This document shows positions 12,601 through 27,800 of a stretch of 64,000 bases of DNA, one piece after another; the first letter of the stretch is position 1; the number at the start of each line of letters is the position of its first letter. A model generated the notes under the pieces. That model saw only the letters and a list, made by a program, of their open reading frames with translations, was not told where the DNA came from and did not search any database. The translations under genes were made by a program, and so were the position numbers. Source of the DNA: Symbiodinium kawagutii (lineage: Eukaryota; Sar; Dinophyceae; Suessiales; Symbiodiniaceae); the NCBI GenBank assembly GCA_009767595.1, contig VSDK01012150.1, positions 53,896 to 117,895 on the forward strand, in the 5' to 3' direction.

Positions 12601-15600
12601 ACTCTTCAGGGGCGGTACCAGGCCTGTGGACAGGTTGCCACCGCCTGAGAAGCGGGGCAGAGACAACGGGGAGAAACCCGAGGAAAGGATTGCGTGGCTG
12701 ATAAAAGGATGCAACTGGTGAGCCTGGATGAGTTTGCGATGGACATCCGAGCTGCAGACGTCTTGACATTGTGGATACATTTTTTTGCAAATGTCACAAG
12801 TTCATCAACGTTGCTTGGATAAGAGAGCTCATGTGAATGGACCAGTCAGGGTCCAAGTCTTGTTGAACTCTGTTCATGTTCTCTATCCTCTTATTTTCTG
12901 ACTTGTGATCCTGCGCTGTATGCATTTTGTTCCTATATAGAATCACATATGTACCCACCCGCGGATCCCACTTTATTGAGCATATCGGCATGCACACCCC
13001 TATGCAACCCAGCAACCCGGTGCTTTTTCATGAGATATATTGCCTGCCTTACTTGTGAAATACAGAACTTGTGACTACGAGTTCTATGGCATATCTCGAT
13101 CAGCCAGGCAACCCAAACTCCGTTGACCAGTGCAGTTGCTCATAATGCACCAGAATCTTTTTGATCAGCTGTTATCGCTCATGACTTTCAAACATGTTTG
13201 TTGGTTGAGTGTTTGTTGGTTGAGTGTTCGCTGACCATATATTCATTGTGGCCGTTCATTCACAATTTGTCACCAGTTTGTTGTTCAGCAACTATCCAGC
13301 TGGTAACCATGTTCCAGATGTTGATAGTCCAAGTTACTCAACCATGATATCTATCCAGTTGGTCAGCAGCCAAAGATCCAGTGGGTAGTGATCTACACAT
13401 GGTGGCTTCTCCATTAAGTAACGATGAATCACTAGCTTATATGCTATCATTAACCATTAGTTAACTAATGTGTACTTAACCATATCCTAATAGTTAACAC
13501 ATTAGTTAACCATTAGTTAACCATTGTTGACCCCCTAACCCGCATGACCACCAGATTTGCAAGGCTTCACCCGCGTTCCAGCTGCGCAGGACCCCTTGCA
13601 GCTTCTCTTTGCGAGCGCTTCGCAGGCGAAGCACTTCGGGTGGTGGCGCCTGAGGTGTGTTGGTAATGGTGTTCTATTCATATGGATGTCGCTATTCAGC
13701 ATGATTGACCCCAAAGGCATGATTATGATGATGATGATGGTGGTGATGATGATGGTGGTGATGATGATGGTGGTGATGATGATGGTGGTGATGATGATGG
13801 TGGTGGTGATGATGGTCGTGGTGATGATGATGAGGAGGAGCAGGATGAGGATGAGGATGATTGTAGTGGTTCTTAAATGATTGCGCAGACTGGTTGGTAC
13901 TGGTACCATTACAAGCGTCACTACAATCATGAGTGACATCCATTGTGAACAATCATCACTAGAATCATCAGTATAATAACTATAATTATTACCAGATTGT
14001 TATCATGATAGAGTACTATCATTGCAAATGATCACCCTTACTAGAGTTCTCACTATAATCATCACTAACGGTTGGTACTGACCTGGTTGTGGTTCGATGC
14101 TTAGCTCACGGTACCGCTGATCACCGCGTCAGCGCAGGCGTCGGGAGCTTCCACAGGCGGCTACGCTGCTGCGCCGGGCAAACCTGGACTGAGAGTGGCG
14201 GAGGTGCGGCTGAGCGAAGGGAGGGATGGATGGTGATGGATGGTGATGGATGGTGCTGATGGCCCAATGGTTAATTGGTTGACGGTTAACCATTGACCAT
14301 GGTGAACTGATGATGATTGGTTAATTGATGGATGTATAGGTAGTAGATGGTACAAGCGATTGATGGTTTGTAGATGGTATGTGGGGCTTTCTTAAGGCAT
14401 GGGGAACCCTCAAGTTATGGTTGGTTGATTATTATAGATGTTTAATCAACTGGATTATTTTGAGAAACCACCATGTACTTGATGATTTCTATGACTAATG
14501 ACTAATGGTTATATATTGTATCCCAATTGATAGTATCTGACTTGTCGTAGTTGACCAGTTGATGACTATTGCTAGGGTAAATCATAGTTGACAGTTGATG
14601 GTTTATTGAGTTGATGCTATGCAGTTGATGGTTGAGAACTGATGGTTGATGGTTTGCTAGTTGATGTTAGTCCTGTTGACGCGCTAAGTATTTATTTGGG
14701 TGTTGGTTGATAGCTGATGGTCGATAGTTGTTAAAGCAGTGAGCGGTTGATTTTGTTAATCATCAACGATTTCACCTTTATCACGGCAACAAAATGACCG
14801 AGGTGGTAATAGCTGCTATGGTGAATGGTTGTCAGTCACCATACTTTGATCTCTTACAAGTGTAGGTTACCATGCTTACCATGAACCAATATTTGAGGGT
14901 TTTGTGAAGCAGAGACCCCCTCATAATGGTTGGTTTATTTTTCAGAACCATTACAGTAATAGAGGATGATTTGGGGGTTCCCCCATTTTGGGAAGCTACC
15001 ATTTGTAGCTGGTGATCTCGCACGACAGATCAATCGGTTGATTTTGTGGGTTCTCAAGCCGCAGGGAACCCCCAAGTTGTCGACGCTTTATTACTATAAA
15101 TGGTGAATAAACTGGATTATCTGGGGGTACCCCTATTTTGATAAACCCAAATTTTGGAAAACTTTTTGATGGTCCCTGTCAATCAGTTTTGTTGTTTGAA
15201 TTGACGGGGGCCACGCATAACATGGCTTACAGTGGTGACACCCCACGGATTCATGACATTGGAAGAAATCACGGTCTGGCCTCCATTTTTTTTTCTCTGG
15301 GATATTGATACCACCTTGGCAAGCAGCTGTTGTTTGACTTTTCATGGGGATGGTAGGTGGCTCCCAACCCGCTTGGGCGCAACAAGATCTGGGGGATCAG
15401 CTCTGGGAGGATCACCCGTGACACCTGGCCATGGCGATGCTCCCAGGTCGATGCACCTGAAAGCTTCCGGCGGATTGCTTGGCCAGGCACCTCCGCCGGG
15501 GGAGTTGCCAGGCACCGACCCCATTGGAGGGGCGGGAAAGCCGTGGGGTTCTGGTCTTTCCCATGGGGTTCAACCCATGGGGATCAGAAGTGATGAATGT

Positions 15601-18600
15601 ATTTGGAATTTCAATGATAGCAAGAACTAGTGATCGTCATTGATAGTTGTGAAAAAAAATACTGGCTGGTGGTTGAGAGCCAATGAGCCAGGGGTATCCC
15701 TATGGGCTGGAGCTGCTAGAAGTGTTCGAACCAAATCGTAGTATAGATAGATTCAGAGATTCCCTCTGGTAATGATACTGATGTTATCAATGGTACTTCA
15801 GCATGGTACAGTGACCATCAGCCAACGAGACCCAGGTCGTTGATAAAACCCGCCACAGGGATTTGGTGTACCCTTATAGATGGATGGTTTGTAAGTAGTC
15901 ATCAATTCTTTTTGGTAAGGTTGATTCTGAACCTACCCATGTCATATGGGCTCAAAACGCCTTTAGATCAATGGCACTAGTGCAGGATTGTTGGCGCATC
16001 CAGATCACGACCAGATGGACGATGCTGGTCGAATCCTGCCATTGTTGAATCAGATATTTCATGGAAGAACGGGGCAGCCTGAATGATTCACACGTAAAAA
16101 CGACATGTTCAGCAACTTAGTGACCCGGATCACTGGTCTCAACCTCCAGGGCTGACACAGGGCGATTTACTGCTTCTCAGTTGGGAGGTCATCCCAGATC
16201 CAGCCGCAAAGTTGAACCCGTAAATTCTCGCAGGATCACCAGCTGGTAAAGTGCGTGATGTTTCTTTTAGTACGGATGTCCGAAGAACTACACTTTTGGT
16301 GGTTGGTGATCACTAGTGGTTATCAACCACCATATTATGGGTGATTATAAATCGTGATGATCATTGATAATCGATTGTCATGCATTGATAATTCACATTC
16401 ATTAACCACCATATTAATGACAATAATAATCACCATTTCTGGTTCACTTGTAATGTGTCCGAATCAATTTCTTAATGGTAAACCCATTGACTGGTGAATT
16501 GATCATTTCTGACTGGCTTATGAATAACCATTCCTGGATGTTTGCTGACCAGGCGGTGTGGCCTTCAGCAGCTTTCAGGAGGTACCGGAACTGGCTGTGG
16601 GGAGAGCAGGGGTCGGCTGCGATCGTTCGCTGGTCGTTCTTGGGGCGGGTTGTAACATGGTTACAGTAAGCAACTGCTGATTTGCGCGATTCGTCAATGA
16701 TAACGTTTCACTGACGGTTAGGGACTGTTAGTGACGGTTGGTAATGGCAACCACGAAACGATGGTTGAAAGTTGGCTTGTCATGGTCAATGAACAGCAAC
16801 CATTCGTTGCTGGCCACAGCCTTCAGAGTTCATTGAGCTCCAAGTCGATAGCTTCCCGGCTAGAACAGCTACCGGGGGAGCTAAGGGGTCTCAGCACATT
16901 TCCGTTCTGGGGTCGGTTCCGGGAACTTGGTTCTGGGTTTCTGAAGAGTTCTACTCTCTGGTAATCCAACAAAGCTGGCTGGAAAATCCACTCCGTTAAA
17001 TCATTCAGTTTAGTAGCCATTTGTAGTACTAGACTCTAACCATAACGTTGGGGGTGTCCTATTGTAAGAACCCCCCCATATACATTACTATCACAGACTA
17101 TCATCATCGAAATTGGAAAGCACCAGGTGCTTACTTGTACCTCTGATCGTTCATATCCCTAAAAGCTGGTTGTTTCACCAAACCTTGGTTGCTAACCTAA
17201 CCATTAGAACTAGTCATAACCAGTTGGTTGCTATAACCTTGGTTGGTTCTACTACAATAGTTGTTATATCCTAACCATTAGAAGTAATCTAGCTGGTCGT
17301 TAGCTGTTGTACCCCAGCTGGTTTGTTGTACCAGGATACAAAAACTGGTTTGTTATAACCATACTAGCTGGTCGTTATATGCAACTAGCCATTGGTTTGT
17401 TGTACCCCAGCTGGTTGTTCATCACTCGTTTCACCGTTGGATCACCGCAGTTGGAAGCCGCGGTGGCCACGAAGTTCGCATCCAAGCGCCGGGCGGACGG
17501 CAGCGAGGTGCGCGTTGTTTGGGGGGCACCGCGCGGTTGGGGATGGCTGGTGATGGTTGGTGGTGGTGCTTGTGCGGTGGTTATGTGGTGGTTATTGGTT
17601 AGTGGTGATTTGAAACTCACTCAATTGGAATTCAGTAACCAACATGACCAGCAATGTTGGTTGGTAAGGGTTGCTAGTCATTGGTTGTAGTTTATGAGGG
17701 AGAAGTTGTTTGGTTGTGGTTTATGACGGAGAAGTGGTGGTTACGTGATCGTTAATAATGATTATCGATGGGCAAAACGAGTTGATCAGAGTTGAGTCTG
17801 GTTGATTATTGGTGATGGTTGAGGATGAGTGAATGATGGTTGATCAGGGCTTGTCCATGGATCAGGATGGGTTGGGGGTACCACCGTTCATGAATTTATT
17901 CAGGTTCTCCAAACAGGGTGGATGGTGTGCCTCAAAGTTCATTGTTTTCACATGAAGCCGCCTCATTTGAGGAAAAACCAGCTATTAGGCGGACAACCAG
18001 CTATAGCTATTGAAGCCGTGTTGCAATAGCTGGTTTTCATCATTTTTGGTAGCCGCCTCATTTGAGGAAAAATCCGTTTGACTTGATGACGAGGCACGAT
18101 AGGAATATATAATGAGTATCATGATTGCAACAGTACAGTGAAAACAATCACATCACGAACAATCGTTGTGATCAAACATATAACTTGTTATAAGATAACA
18201 GTGACAAGACTTGTGATCTCATTGGCAGCAACACCTCAACTTTGCCCCTGACTGAACCATAGCGGGTGATAAGCCAAGACGATGGTTGCCACAGGCATCG
18301 TGGAGCAGTTGCCAGCATAGGCAACAAAGATAACCAACCACTTGCTGACGGGAACTCATGGCAATATCAGTGCAAGCAAGAGAAGCATCCACGGGCGAAC
18401 ACCAATCCAACCCTTAAAAGCGGGTTGTGATCACCTGCGGGGGACAAGCAATGGGGTCATGGGTGCAGGTTTTCGGAAATGAACATTACTCGGTTATGGC
18501 TTCCAGTAAACCATTGTGACATTGATGAGCGTTCAGTTTCAATACCATCGGCATCATGATCATCTAGTCAGGTTTTGCTGCTCTGCTGATGATAGCACAT

Positions 18601-18671
18601 GTGGTGGAAATACTGACTGCAACAGTGTGATACTTTGGATGGTAGCTATGGTTGTGATGATAATGACCACG

Positions 18672-18719
<48 letters not shown>

Positions 18720-20326
18720 TTGATGGTGATGATCTTGATCATGATGATGAGGAGGGTGACTTTTGTGATAAGAACTATGATCATGATGATGGTGGCAATC
18801 TTCCGATTGTCTTGAGCAGTGACATTGGCTTTTACTTCATGTTTTTCCACCGCTGCCTGGTAGTGATATCTCATAAAACTGCGGCCTTTTGGTGCCGGTG
18901 GTCATAGCCCCTGCCTCCAATCCGTATTTGGCCTGTGATGATGATTCGTGGGAACTTGTTATTCCTTGAAAGCCGGCCACAACGGATCATTTAGCTTTTG
19001 GTTAGATCTAAAACCATTTGGGGTGGCGATTCCAGTGGGTGTTTTTGTCTTTGTGCTTTGTTGCTTTCTGTTTTGCGGTTTTTGTTTTTCAAGCATGGTT
19101 TTTCTAATTGACTGCAGAGTAACTACCAACAGTGTTTTGTTTCACTTCTTGATTGCAAGCTATGAGAACGCGGTACCGTTTTCGATCAACAGATTTGCAA
19201 GGCATTATTTGGGAGGCATTATTTGGACACCTTGATGGGATTGTTTTGTGGTGTTGGAAAATCCGGTACTCAGACAATATAAGACTCAGAGAATTATCCA
19301 TGGTCTTGGTTTTCGAGCTTGTAAAAACAAGATTGAACCTGTTCACTTTAGCGTGCCAGCAAATGAGATGAGGCTAATTTACCATTCCAGGGTCGGGTTA
19401 CACTCTCTGCCCAGCTGAAGTGTGCAATTGTTTCCTTTTCTTTGTGGTTTTCCAGGCTTCTTTCAAGTTGGCAGTGCTGCTGTACTTTTCTTCCTTGCAA
19501 TGTCTGATGCAAGACAACCAAAAACCGGTTTCAATACTCATTCATTGCAGGACTCTCAGATGGGTTGGTTCTACAAGAGAATGGTGTACCCCTATAGCTG
19601 GTTAGTTTCCCTGTAAGAATTTCTTAAGATCACGAAGTCTTCATGGCTTTTCTTTGCTGCTTATTGGCTCAAAGGCCAGATGTAGAGTCTGGCAGAGTCT
19701 GGTGTATTTTCAAAGAGTAGGATTTTTAGGCCACTTGGCTGCCAGATTTCCTGGAAAGCCCCAATTGGGAAGAAGTTTGGTCTACCTGGTTGAGCCTGAT
19801 CTGAAATGTGGAATCCGATTCCTTGCTTCACTGGCTGCCATTGTTGAGCCATCTCGAACTGCTTAAATTGCGAGGCCAAGTTTGTGTGTCATGTCATGGT
19901 TGCGGCTGACATTTCACTAGGGGGTCATAATTCACTTCCATAGAAGTTAAGTTATCAAAGCAGCCTGTCCTCCCAGATTGGGGCACCGTCACCAACAAAT
20001 CTATGTATACAGACTCCTCATGGAATTCCTGACTCCCAAAGGAACGTGCCCCTGAATGGTTTTTTCAGGAGTGTCAGGAGTGTTTGCAGGACATATGACT
20101 ACATCCACGAGTTGACATGGTTTCACCAGCCAGGAATTTCGTCGTTTTATCCATGGTGAATCTGCAGCCATTCGTCCGCACACATTTGTTCCAAGTCGCA
20201 TGAACTGATGGGCAGGATCTATAATCCTATTCTCGCAGGCGTCTCACCCTGTTGCACAACGCACTTTTTGGCAAGACTATCTCATCACTTGGACTTACAC
20301 AAGACCTGGCATATCACATAAGGTTT

Positions 20327-20375
<49 letters not shown>

Positions 20376-21846
20376 ATATATACATACATACCACAGACAT
20401 GTCTTCTCGCGCTTGCAGAAAACCTTGGTCTCTTAACAGCTGTACTTTCACCCTATCACAAAGACCAGTGACTTCAGCCTCTGCCAAGGTTAAGGCGAAG
20501 ACTTTTTACTTCGCTTCAGCGGGGCCTTGGCAACAAGACCAGGGTCCCAAAAATGGACTCCACAGATTCCAGGAGCTGAAGCAGATCGTAGAATTAGCAG
20601 CCATCAACAGCCATCAGCTGCATGGGATACGGATCCCAAAGTCATCCAGTTTATTGACCACTTATAGTTATAAACCAACCATAACTTGGGGATTCCCAAT
20701 TGTAAGAAACCACGGCATTGCGATGCATAGTTGACCCTGAACTTTAGCATGAAGAGCTACTATCAGATTACATTGAGTTCAGAAATGAATCTCCGAATGT
20801 ATGAATACAGGCGAAATCAGCAGCTTTCCGACTGAAAAGGATTGTGTTTTTATGTGCATGTATATGTATATATTTATATATATATTTATTTGATGATACA
20901 TCTCTACATGTGTAAATATAAATGCATATACATGTGAAGATGTTCGCGCATATGGATTTGCCACCAAGTACTGAATTGAATTTTGTCGGGCTTTGCAGCA
21001 GGTGGAAAAGAGCTGGATCCAGATGGATAAAGTTTTCCAATGATTGCCTGAAAAGGCCACCTTTTTGGGAACCTGTTGACCATTGCTCAAGGGATCCCAA
21101 ATGACACCCAATGCCCACAGAACCAGGATTTCGTGGTGGTGTTTGATACTGGGAGGGATGAGTGCACACCTCAACGCAGTTCAGAATGTTTTCTGTTGGC
21201 GAGCCAAGGGTTCGAGGTGAACCATCCCATTTGGAAGGTGCTTGGCAATCATGTTGAAACATAGGGTAGTTACTACCCATGGTTACCACACCCGTTGTGG
21301 TTTTCCAGCCCTTGGAATCTCGGATGTGCTGATCTCCACCAGGAGCATCGACCTTTCGGAGAAGCTGATGGTGCGTCACTCGTCACGGAAGGGCCTGTTG
21401 CAGGCGGAAGACTTCAGCAAGTTCATGAATTGATCAGAACTGTTGAATTTCCGTTTGAAACTGATCAATCAGCTTATCATATCTTATCATCAAAGCCAGT
21501 GAAACTGACTGGTTGCTGTTGATGAACAGCTGCTAATCACAGGGGTTGATCAACAGGTTGCTTGTTATCGGCTGGTTGAACTTATCGATCCATGCTGAGG
21601 CGAGTTTATTGAACTCCTCAGCGACTCTGACGAGGAAGCGGAAACGGACCTGTCTGGTGCGGAAACCCACCGTACGGGAGCAGGAAAGACGGGAATCTGT
21701 ACCGGTTGGAAATCACGAGAAGCTGCAGCCAATTCGTAATGATACCAAAGAAATTGCTATAGATTGTTACTTCCAATCAGTGTTGGTTATATCTATTTGT
21801 CTGTCTGCTTGTCCGTCCGTCTGTCTGTCTGTCCGTCCGTCCGTCC

Positions 21847-21884
<38 letters not shown>

Positions 21885-24800
21885 TTGCCTGTTTCTCTGA
21901 TTGTCTATTTGTCTATCCATCAAAAAAACATGTACATACGCATGCCAGCTGTGGTTGTAGCTGATGAGTATATCCGTCTTTGCTGCGATCCCTAGCAATC
22001 CAGGGGTCCTGCGGTGCGGCCAACATGTTGTTATGACAGGTAATGATAGCCTTTGGTTCAGCCCCCACCAGAGTTGAGGACATGATCGCAGGAGCCGAGC
22101 CCGGCGTGGTTGTTGTATCGGACTGGAAGGCCAGTTGTGGTAGGGTTACCCTATGAAGCCAATGAATGGCCACAATTCTTAGCTGCGAGGTGTGCAGATC
22201 TGGCCTTTTTCATGAGCCCAACTCTTTGTCAGTTGTTGGATGCCGTTGGTTGGTGGTGATGAACTCCTAAAATCAACCATCACTCACCAACCAGTAGTTG
22301 AGCTACCAGTAAGTTCATGATCAATCATGTGATCAAGATTACGTGTTGGTTGGAGTTGATAGCCAGTAAGTTAAGCTTGTCTAAGCTATTAGCAGCCAGT
22401 TGGCTGTGGGTCAAAACCCCGTACCCCTGGTTCCCCATCATTAACCATTGTTTTCCCTATGAAATTGTTGGTTAGTATCCCCCATGTTTGGTTGGTTAAT
22501 ATTGACCCATAGCCAGTTGTCGATGGTTGGATCCTGGCTGATCTCTTGGCTCAGGTGGAGAGACAGCGCTGGACTTGCAGCGCGAATGGCTCGAGCAGCC
22601 CATCGAGCGGGAGGCAGCTTGGGCAGCCAGCCGTGGTGGCGGATGGGGCTTGGTGGGATCTGGTTGCCATGGTAGGCTGGGACATCACCAACTAAGGCTT
22701 GCCAATGCTACCAGAAAGGACTCCAAGATGGCTGGCAATGGCTAGCGCTTATGCAGATGGCGGGGGGGGGGATGGTTTGAGTTTGTCTGGTTACAAAAGG
22801 ATATCAAGACTTCGGTTTTTGTTTTAACTGCAATTTTGGCGAATGAGAAGGCCGTTATGGCCAAGTGAGAAGTTTGATCACCCCAGGAGTAGGTCACTGG
22901 TAGTTACAAACATGCACCTTTGAAACAGCAGCGGCCCGGTGGTGGTTTAGTTGGGGAAACCCTAAGATCCACTGACTCTTTCATCACTTTCACCAGTTGG
23001 GCTAGAATGATCCAACACTTAGTTCTGTTGCTGTCTAGTATCTACTGCATCTCCATGTTGTGAATCACTCGCAGTGAATAGTTCCAATTTGAGTGGTTAT
23101 CGTTAGAATTGTATGAGGGACTATCCGTTACAGACTGTTGCTGACACTTAGTAGCCATTACAAGACATGATATGCGCATGAAAGTCTTGTCAACCATTGC
23201 TCAGCAGTATTCATCAACCAGCACAAACCACTAAGAACCATCATTCACTATCCAGCAAGAATCATCATCACCCATCATCAACCACCACTAAATAGATGGT
23301 GAATTGATCATCCGATAACCATCATTCACAACAATACTTAATTATGAACCACAGCACTACTCATAGCATCAAACATAGTATGTGTAGTACTGTATCAACC
23401 ATAGCATTCACCATTTTATTTGCCATATTATTGCCGTATTCATATCATTAACCATCTCATTAATCATAATATCGTCAACCATCCACTCACCATCATCATC
23501 CAATAAGCATCATTAGTCAGTGACCACAGCAATTATGAACCACAGTATTACTTGTAGTATCAAGCATAGTATCAAGCATCATCAGCCATTACATTCGAAC
23601 AAATCCCAAAAAAACAAAAAAACACCAGCTACTATTAGTCATAGCATCATCAACCATCCAAAAACTATAGCATTAGCCACTAAACAACCATCAATTGCAC
23701 CATCCATTGCTTCACGTCACCGCTCTCCTCAGGTGCCAGGTGCGCCTGAGATGGTGCCATCATCGCAGCGCGAACGGCCGCCCGTGTCGAAGCGGGCAGA
23801 GAAGTGGCGGTCACAAGGGAAGACCAGGTACCTGTGGCGTGGCGGCAATGAAGGGCTGGTCATAGTATGCAGTGTCACAAACACGGAGTAGCCATTTCTT
23901 CTCCCTCATTTTTGCGAAATTTTTGCCCTGTGTCGCGGAAATTGTTTTGCAGCGGATCATCGCAATGTTTCTGTGAGACAATCTGATGGTGAGATATGGG
24001 TGAAATCAATGAGCATCCAAACAGCCACCGGACTTTGAACAAGCCGGTTTGGTTACAACCACTAAACAGCCAACATCATCAATGTAGTGGTTGGTGATTA
24101 TATAGTTGATAATGATTCACAGGGGTCAACGACGGCTGACAACGGTCACGGCCAATGATGCCTCTTACCCAGGTCGGCTCATGCGCGATGCAGCAGACCA
24201 GGAACTCCGGTGCCGCCCTTGTCGTTGATGTCGGGCGTTTGGGTGGATAGTGTCTCAGTTGCAGCCAGTGACCTATCCGAGGATCCGTTTTTGGTTCAAA
24301 TGCCAAACTTTGGTGGTACCCAAAGCTGGTGGGAATAAGTTCTGGTGCTGCTGGAAATTTGGTGAGAAGTGTGCTGCGATGAATCAAGTGGTAGCTTTGC
24401 ATGTTTCGTATTGTCCTGGAAGTTGGACAACCATGACAATCAATAGCCAAGGGTAATTGTTCCATGATCTATTTTGATATCGAATTAGATTAAACATGAC
24501 TGTTGATCTATTTTGATGATATCAGACTACAATGCTTTGACTTCCATACAGGTCTGGCTCGCCAACTACTCCCAGACGTGGGTGCATGAATGGATAAACG
24601 GTTCCAAGGAAGGTGCACTGGGGAAACTAACCAGGAAGTAGAAAATCCGCCATTGATAGCTGATTTGCTAACAAACAAATGTCATTCTTAGCGCAAGCAG
24701 GTGGGTTTACCAGAGGATATGCTTGCAATAATTCCCTGTGATCAACCATTAACCCTTGTAAGGTGATACCCATTAGCCCCTATTATCCCCATGATCAACC

Positions 24801-27800
24801 ATTGTACTGGCTATTATCCCCCGTTATACCCTAGGTTTTAACCACTGGTGATGCTCCGTTCTCCTACGTTAGGACCTACCGGGGGGGTTGGCCCCAGCAC
24901 CGTTTCGGGTCGCACCGGTGGGGCTGGCACTGAGGCATGGACAACTTCCTGACGCTGGATCTTCTCTCCAGCAACTGGGACCGAAGGAAGGTCTGCATTT
25001 AGACCCTGGAGGGTTCCAACATGGGGGGTTTCAACCATTAACATTACTAGTAGATCCCAACAGATTAGCAAATCCATTACCATACCAGGTCTGCTACTAG
25101 AGTCATTGACATTAGCAGATTAGCAAACCCACTACAGCCGGATGTGTAGCTGGGGTTCGGTTCTCGAGATATTTCACCATGGCTATGAACATTCTAAGGT
25201 AGCTGAACTAAGCCCAAACCAACCACAGTGCCTGGTATCCCTTGCCAGGCCCTCCACCCCAGGGACATCCCAGGAACATCGCGGGACCCTGCTCAGCCAT
25301 ATCTCAAGATAATGGAACCCACCCCGAGCCGAAGCATCAATGGCTTCAATGAATCACCAGCTTGAATATTCCTGGGTGCTTCAGAGCTGGATCTCGCATT
25401 ACCAATCACTAGTAGACATGATTGAACCTTATATTGTTGGTCAATATCCACCATGTTCAAGTCCATTATTAACATCACGTATAATATCATAAATACCCCA
25501 CGATTCTTGGTTGTTAACCACAACTTTCCATTATTCATCAATGATTACAGTAATATCACAGATTCTTGATGAACAGCCGATGAACATCATAAATTCACAC
25601 AAATTCCCTAGTGTTGTAAACCCATGCTTTCCACAAATGATAGTGAAACATCACCTGGTTGTTCACCATTGATTCACAGCTGGATCTGCCACTGCTCGGG
25701 CGCGCCTCGAGGATCAGTTTTGCTCCACGATGCGCACGGCGTGCGAAAGCTGCAGTTGTCCAACGACCGCTGGGGGAGGCCACGGGCGGCCAGACGAGGT
25801 GGTCCGGTCCGGTGTCCTCCCTGGAACCCAGGGGGCACCCTGTGATGTGCTGAGTTTGGATGGTAGTTCTAGGGTGATTCTATCACCACTGGTGGTGATT
25901 GTCAGGTTTGATATGGTGTAACATCAGGGTTTATCAGTGCTATGCTGGTAGTGAATGATGGTCAATAGTGGTTGATGAGGCTCGCAATGGTTCAGTGCTG
26001 GACAGATGATGGTGGTAGAGTCACCCCACAAATTCAGTAGAAACAGCTAGTGTAGACCATCAAAGTATGCATTCTCAACTATTGTTCTTTTGGCTGCATA
26101 CCAAACAAAGGGGCATACTTGTGCTGTAGATTTAGAGACTTTGAAGTATCTGACCGCGAGGTTCCCGTGAGAAAACTCTAGGGATTTCCACAGCAGCTAA
26201 GGATGTGTCAACTGACAAACATGTGCTTGTTGAACCAGCACAAATGGACAAGGGTAAGGGCCCGTGGTACCCGCCTGTATGGATATATTGGCATAGTATA
26301 GCTAGGATGATCATAATTCATTGGTTGACACAAGCACATTTAAATGCTTTGCAATGTGAATGGGCAGGAAACGGTACCAGTGTGTGGTCTTGTTGACTAA
26401 ATTCCCGGTCCGGACTGGAACCTAGAATGAGAATGGATGAAATCGGAGTAATTATGAGTGATACCCATTTGGACTTAACAAGCATCAACCATCACTAAAC
26501 AACGATGATCATCATGTAACCAGCATCAACCTGCATTCAAGCAACCATCATCAACCACTATCTTATCAAACGACCTTTTTGGAACACAACTAGCACTATC
26601 AAGCCCCTATTAAGCAACCATCATCAGCCACTGTTAAACGACGAGAAATCAAGCAGCACGACCGATTGAGCCCAGCAAAGGCTGTGGTGTGGCAACTATG
26701 TCCTGCAAGAAGTCGGCTACGACGTGACATCAGCTGTACCTAAGTTGCAGCTGGTGATGAATGGTGAACAATGGGTGATATGCTGATGCATGGTGGGCTT
26801 TTGAAGGGCTGACCATGGTTGATCATGGTTGATCATGGCTGATCATCGTTGATGATGGTAAACAACGGGTTGCTGGCAATGATTGGCATTGGTACTGTAA
26901 GCCATGCTCAAGCACGCTTGCTATGGTTTGATAATAATTAATCATGGCAGATGTAAAACAAGAACACTAGTTTAGAATTCTTTGGTAACCGACAACGATC
27001 AATATAGTGGTTGATGCTACGGACTAGCTCACGATTGATAGTATCATTAAATGGCTGTTAGATGACCAACTAATGATAGTGGACATTCAATTTGTGTGTG
27101 TAGGGGAAAGCACATTTGGCGGTTTCTCAAAATAGTGGACCCCCGAATCATCCAATTTTGATCATTGTTCGAAATAAGCCATCCAAAACTTGGGGGTGCT
27201 CAAACTGACTTGAGCTTGAGAAACCACCATGTTGTAGTTGTTCAACCACTATTGTTGTTAGTTGTCTCTGACTATAAACCAGTATAATCCCCTTTCAAAC
27301 CACCATGCTGTGGAAACAGAAAGGGGCTTTGGTTGTTGGTTGTTCTTGTCCTGTTTTCGCGCTCGTCCTCCTGGAATTGACCATCACTGGCATTGACCAA
27401 GCCACCGTGTAGAATTCATCACCAATCTTAATCAAATTGAAGCATTCACTTGCCACTACTACTGCAGTTAATCATCATGACATAGATGCTATTGTTAGCC
27501 ATTACTAGCCATCATTTGCCATTATTAGCCATCATGATAGCCATTATTAGCCGTTGTGAACCATCGTCAACCTTGCTTATTTCCTTCAATATTGTCCACT
27601 ATCAAGCATCATCAATTGAGCAACAGTAGCCACGCGTGCCTTCAACATTGTGGAGAAAAGTGAAAAGCATGATTAAGCTTTGTCAACTGGTTTGACCATC
27701 ATCAATTGAGCGACATTGAGGCACCACGATTATTGTTTTGTTAACCATTCTTATATGGTGGTTTCTCAAGTCATCCCATTTTTAACAATGAATTAAACAT

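Larger units (their letters stand above)
14204..15400 (+). other. Intron with TGG-rich 5' part and three M-family repeats
   Basis: GGATGGTGATGGATGG follows the donor. M-family copies lie at 14387-14472, 14895-15002 and 15046-15148. Confidence 0.6.
17508..20439 (+). other. Long intron (2.9 kb)
   Basis: GGGGATGGCTGGTGATGGTTGG after the donor; a direct-repeat hairpin structure at 17956-18072; a (GAT)n at 18672-18722; a unique stretch at 18940-19900 with open frames on both strands but no defensible splice model; and (TATC)n at 20326-20374. Confidence 0.5.

Noticed and set aside
13692..13952. His-rich (minus) and Met-rich (plus) ORFs
   Set aside because: Translations of the GGTGATGATGAT array.
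18516..18907. Poly-Asp and poly-Met ORFs
   Set aside because: Translations of the (GAT)n tract.
19660..19680. Possible SL 3' fragment (TTATTGGCTCAAAGG)
   Set aside because: Only about 12 nt match and no intact frame follows.
21666..21697. TGAGKT as a P-loop NTPase motif
   Set aside because: The GxxxxGK spacing glycine is absent and no Walker B or helicase motifs follow.
21777..21998. Gln/Thr/Asp/Arg repeat ORF
   Set aside because: Antisense of the TCTG/TCCG microsatellite.
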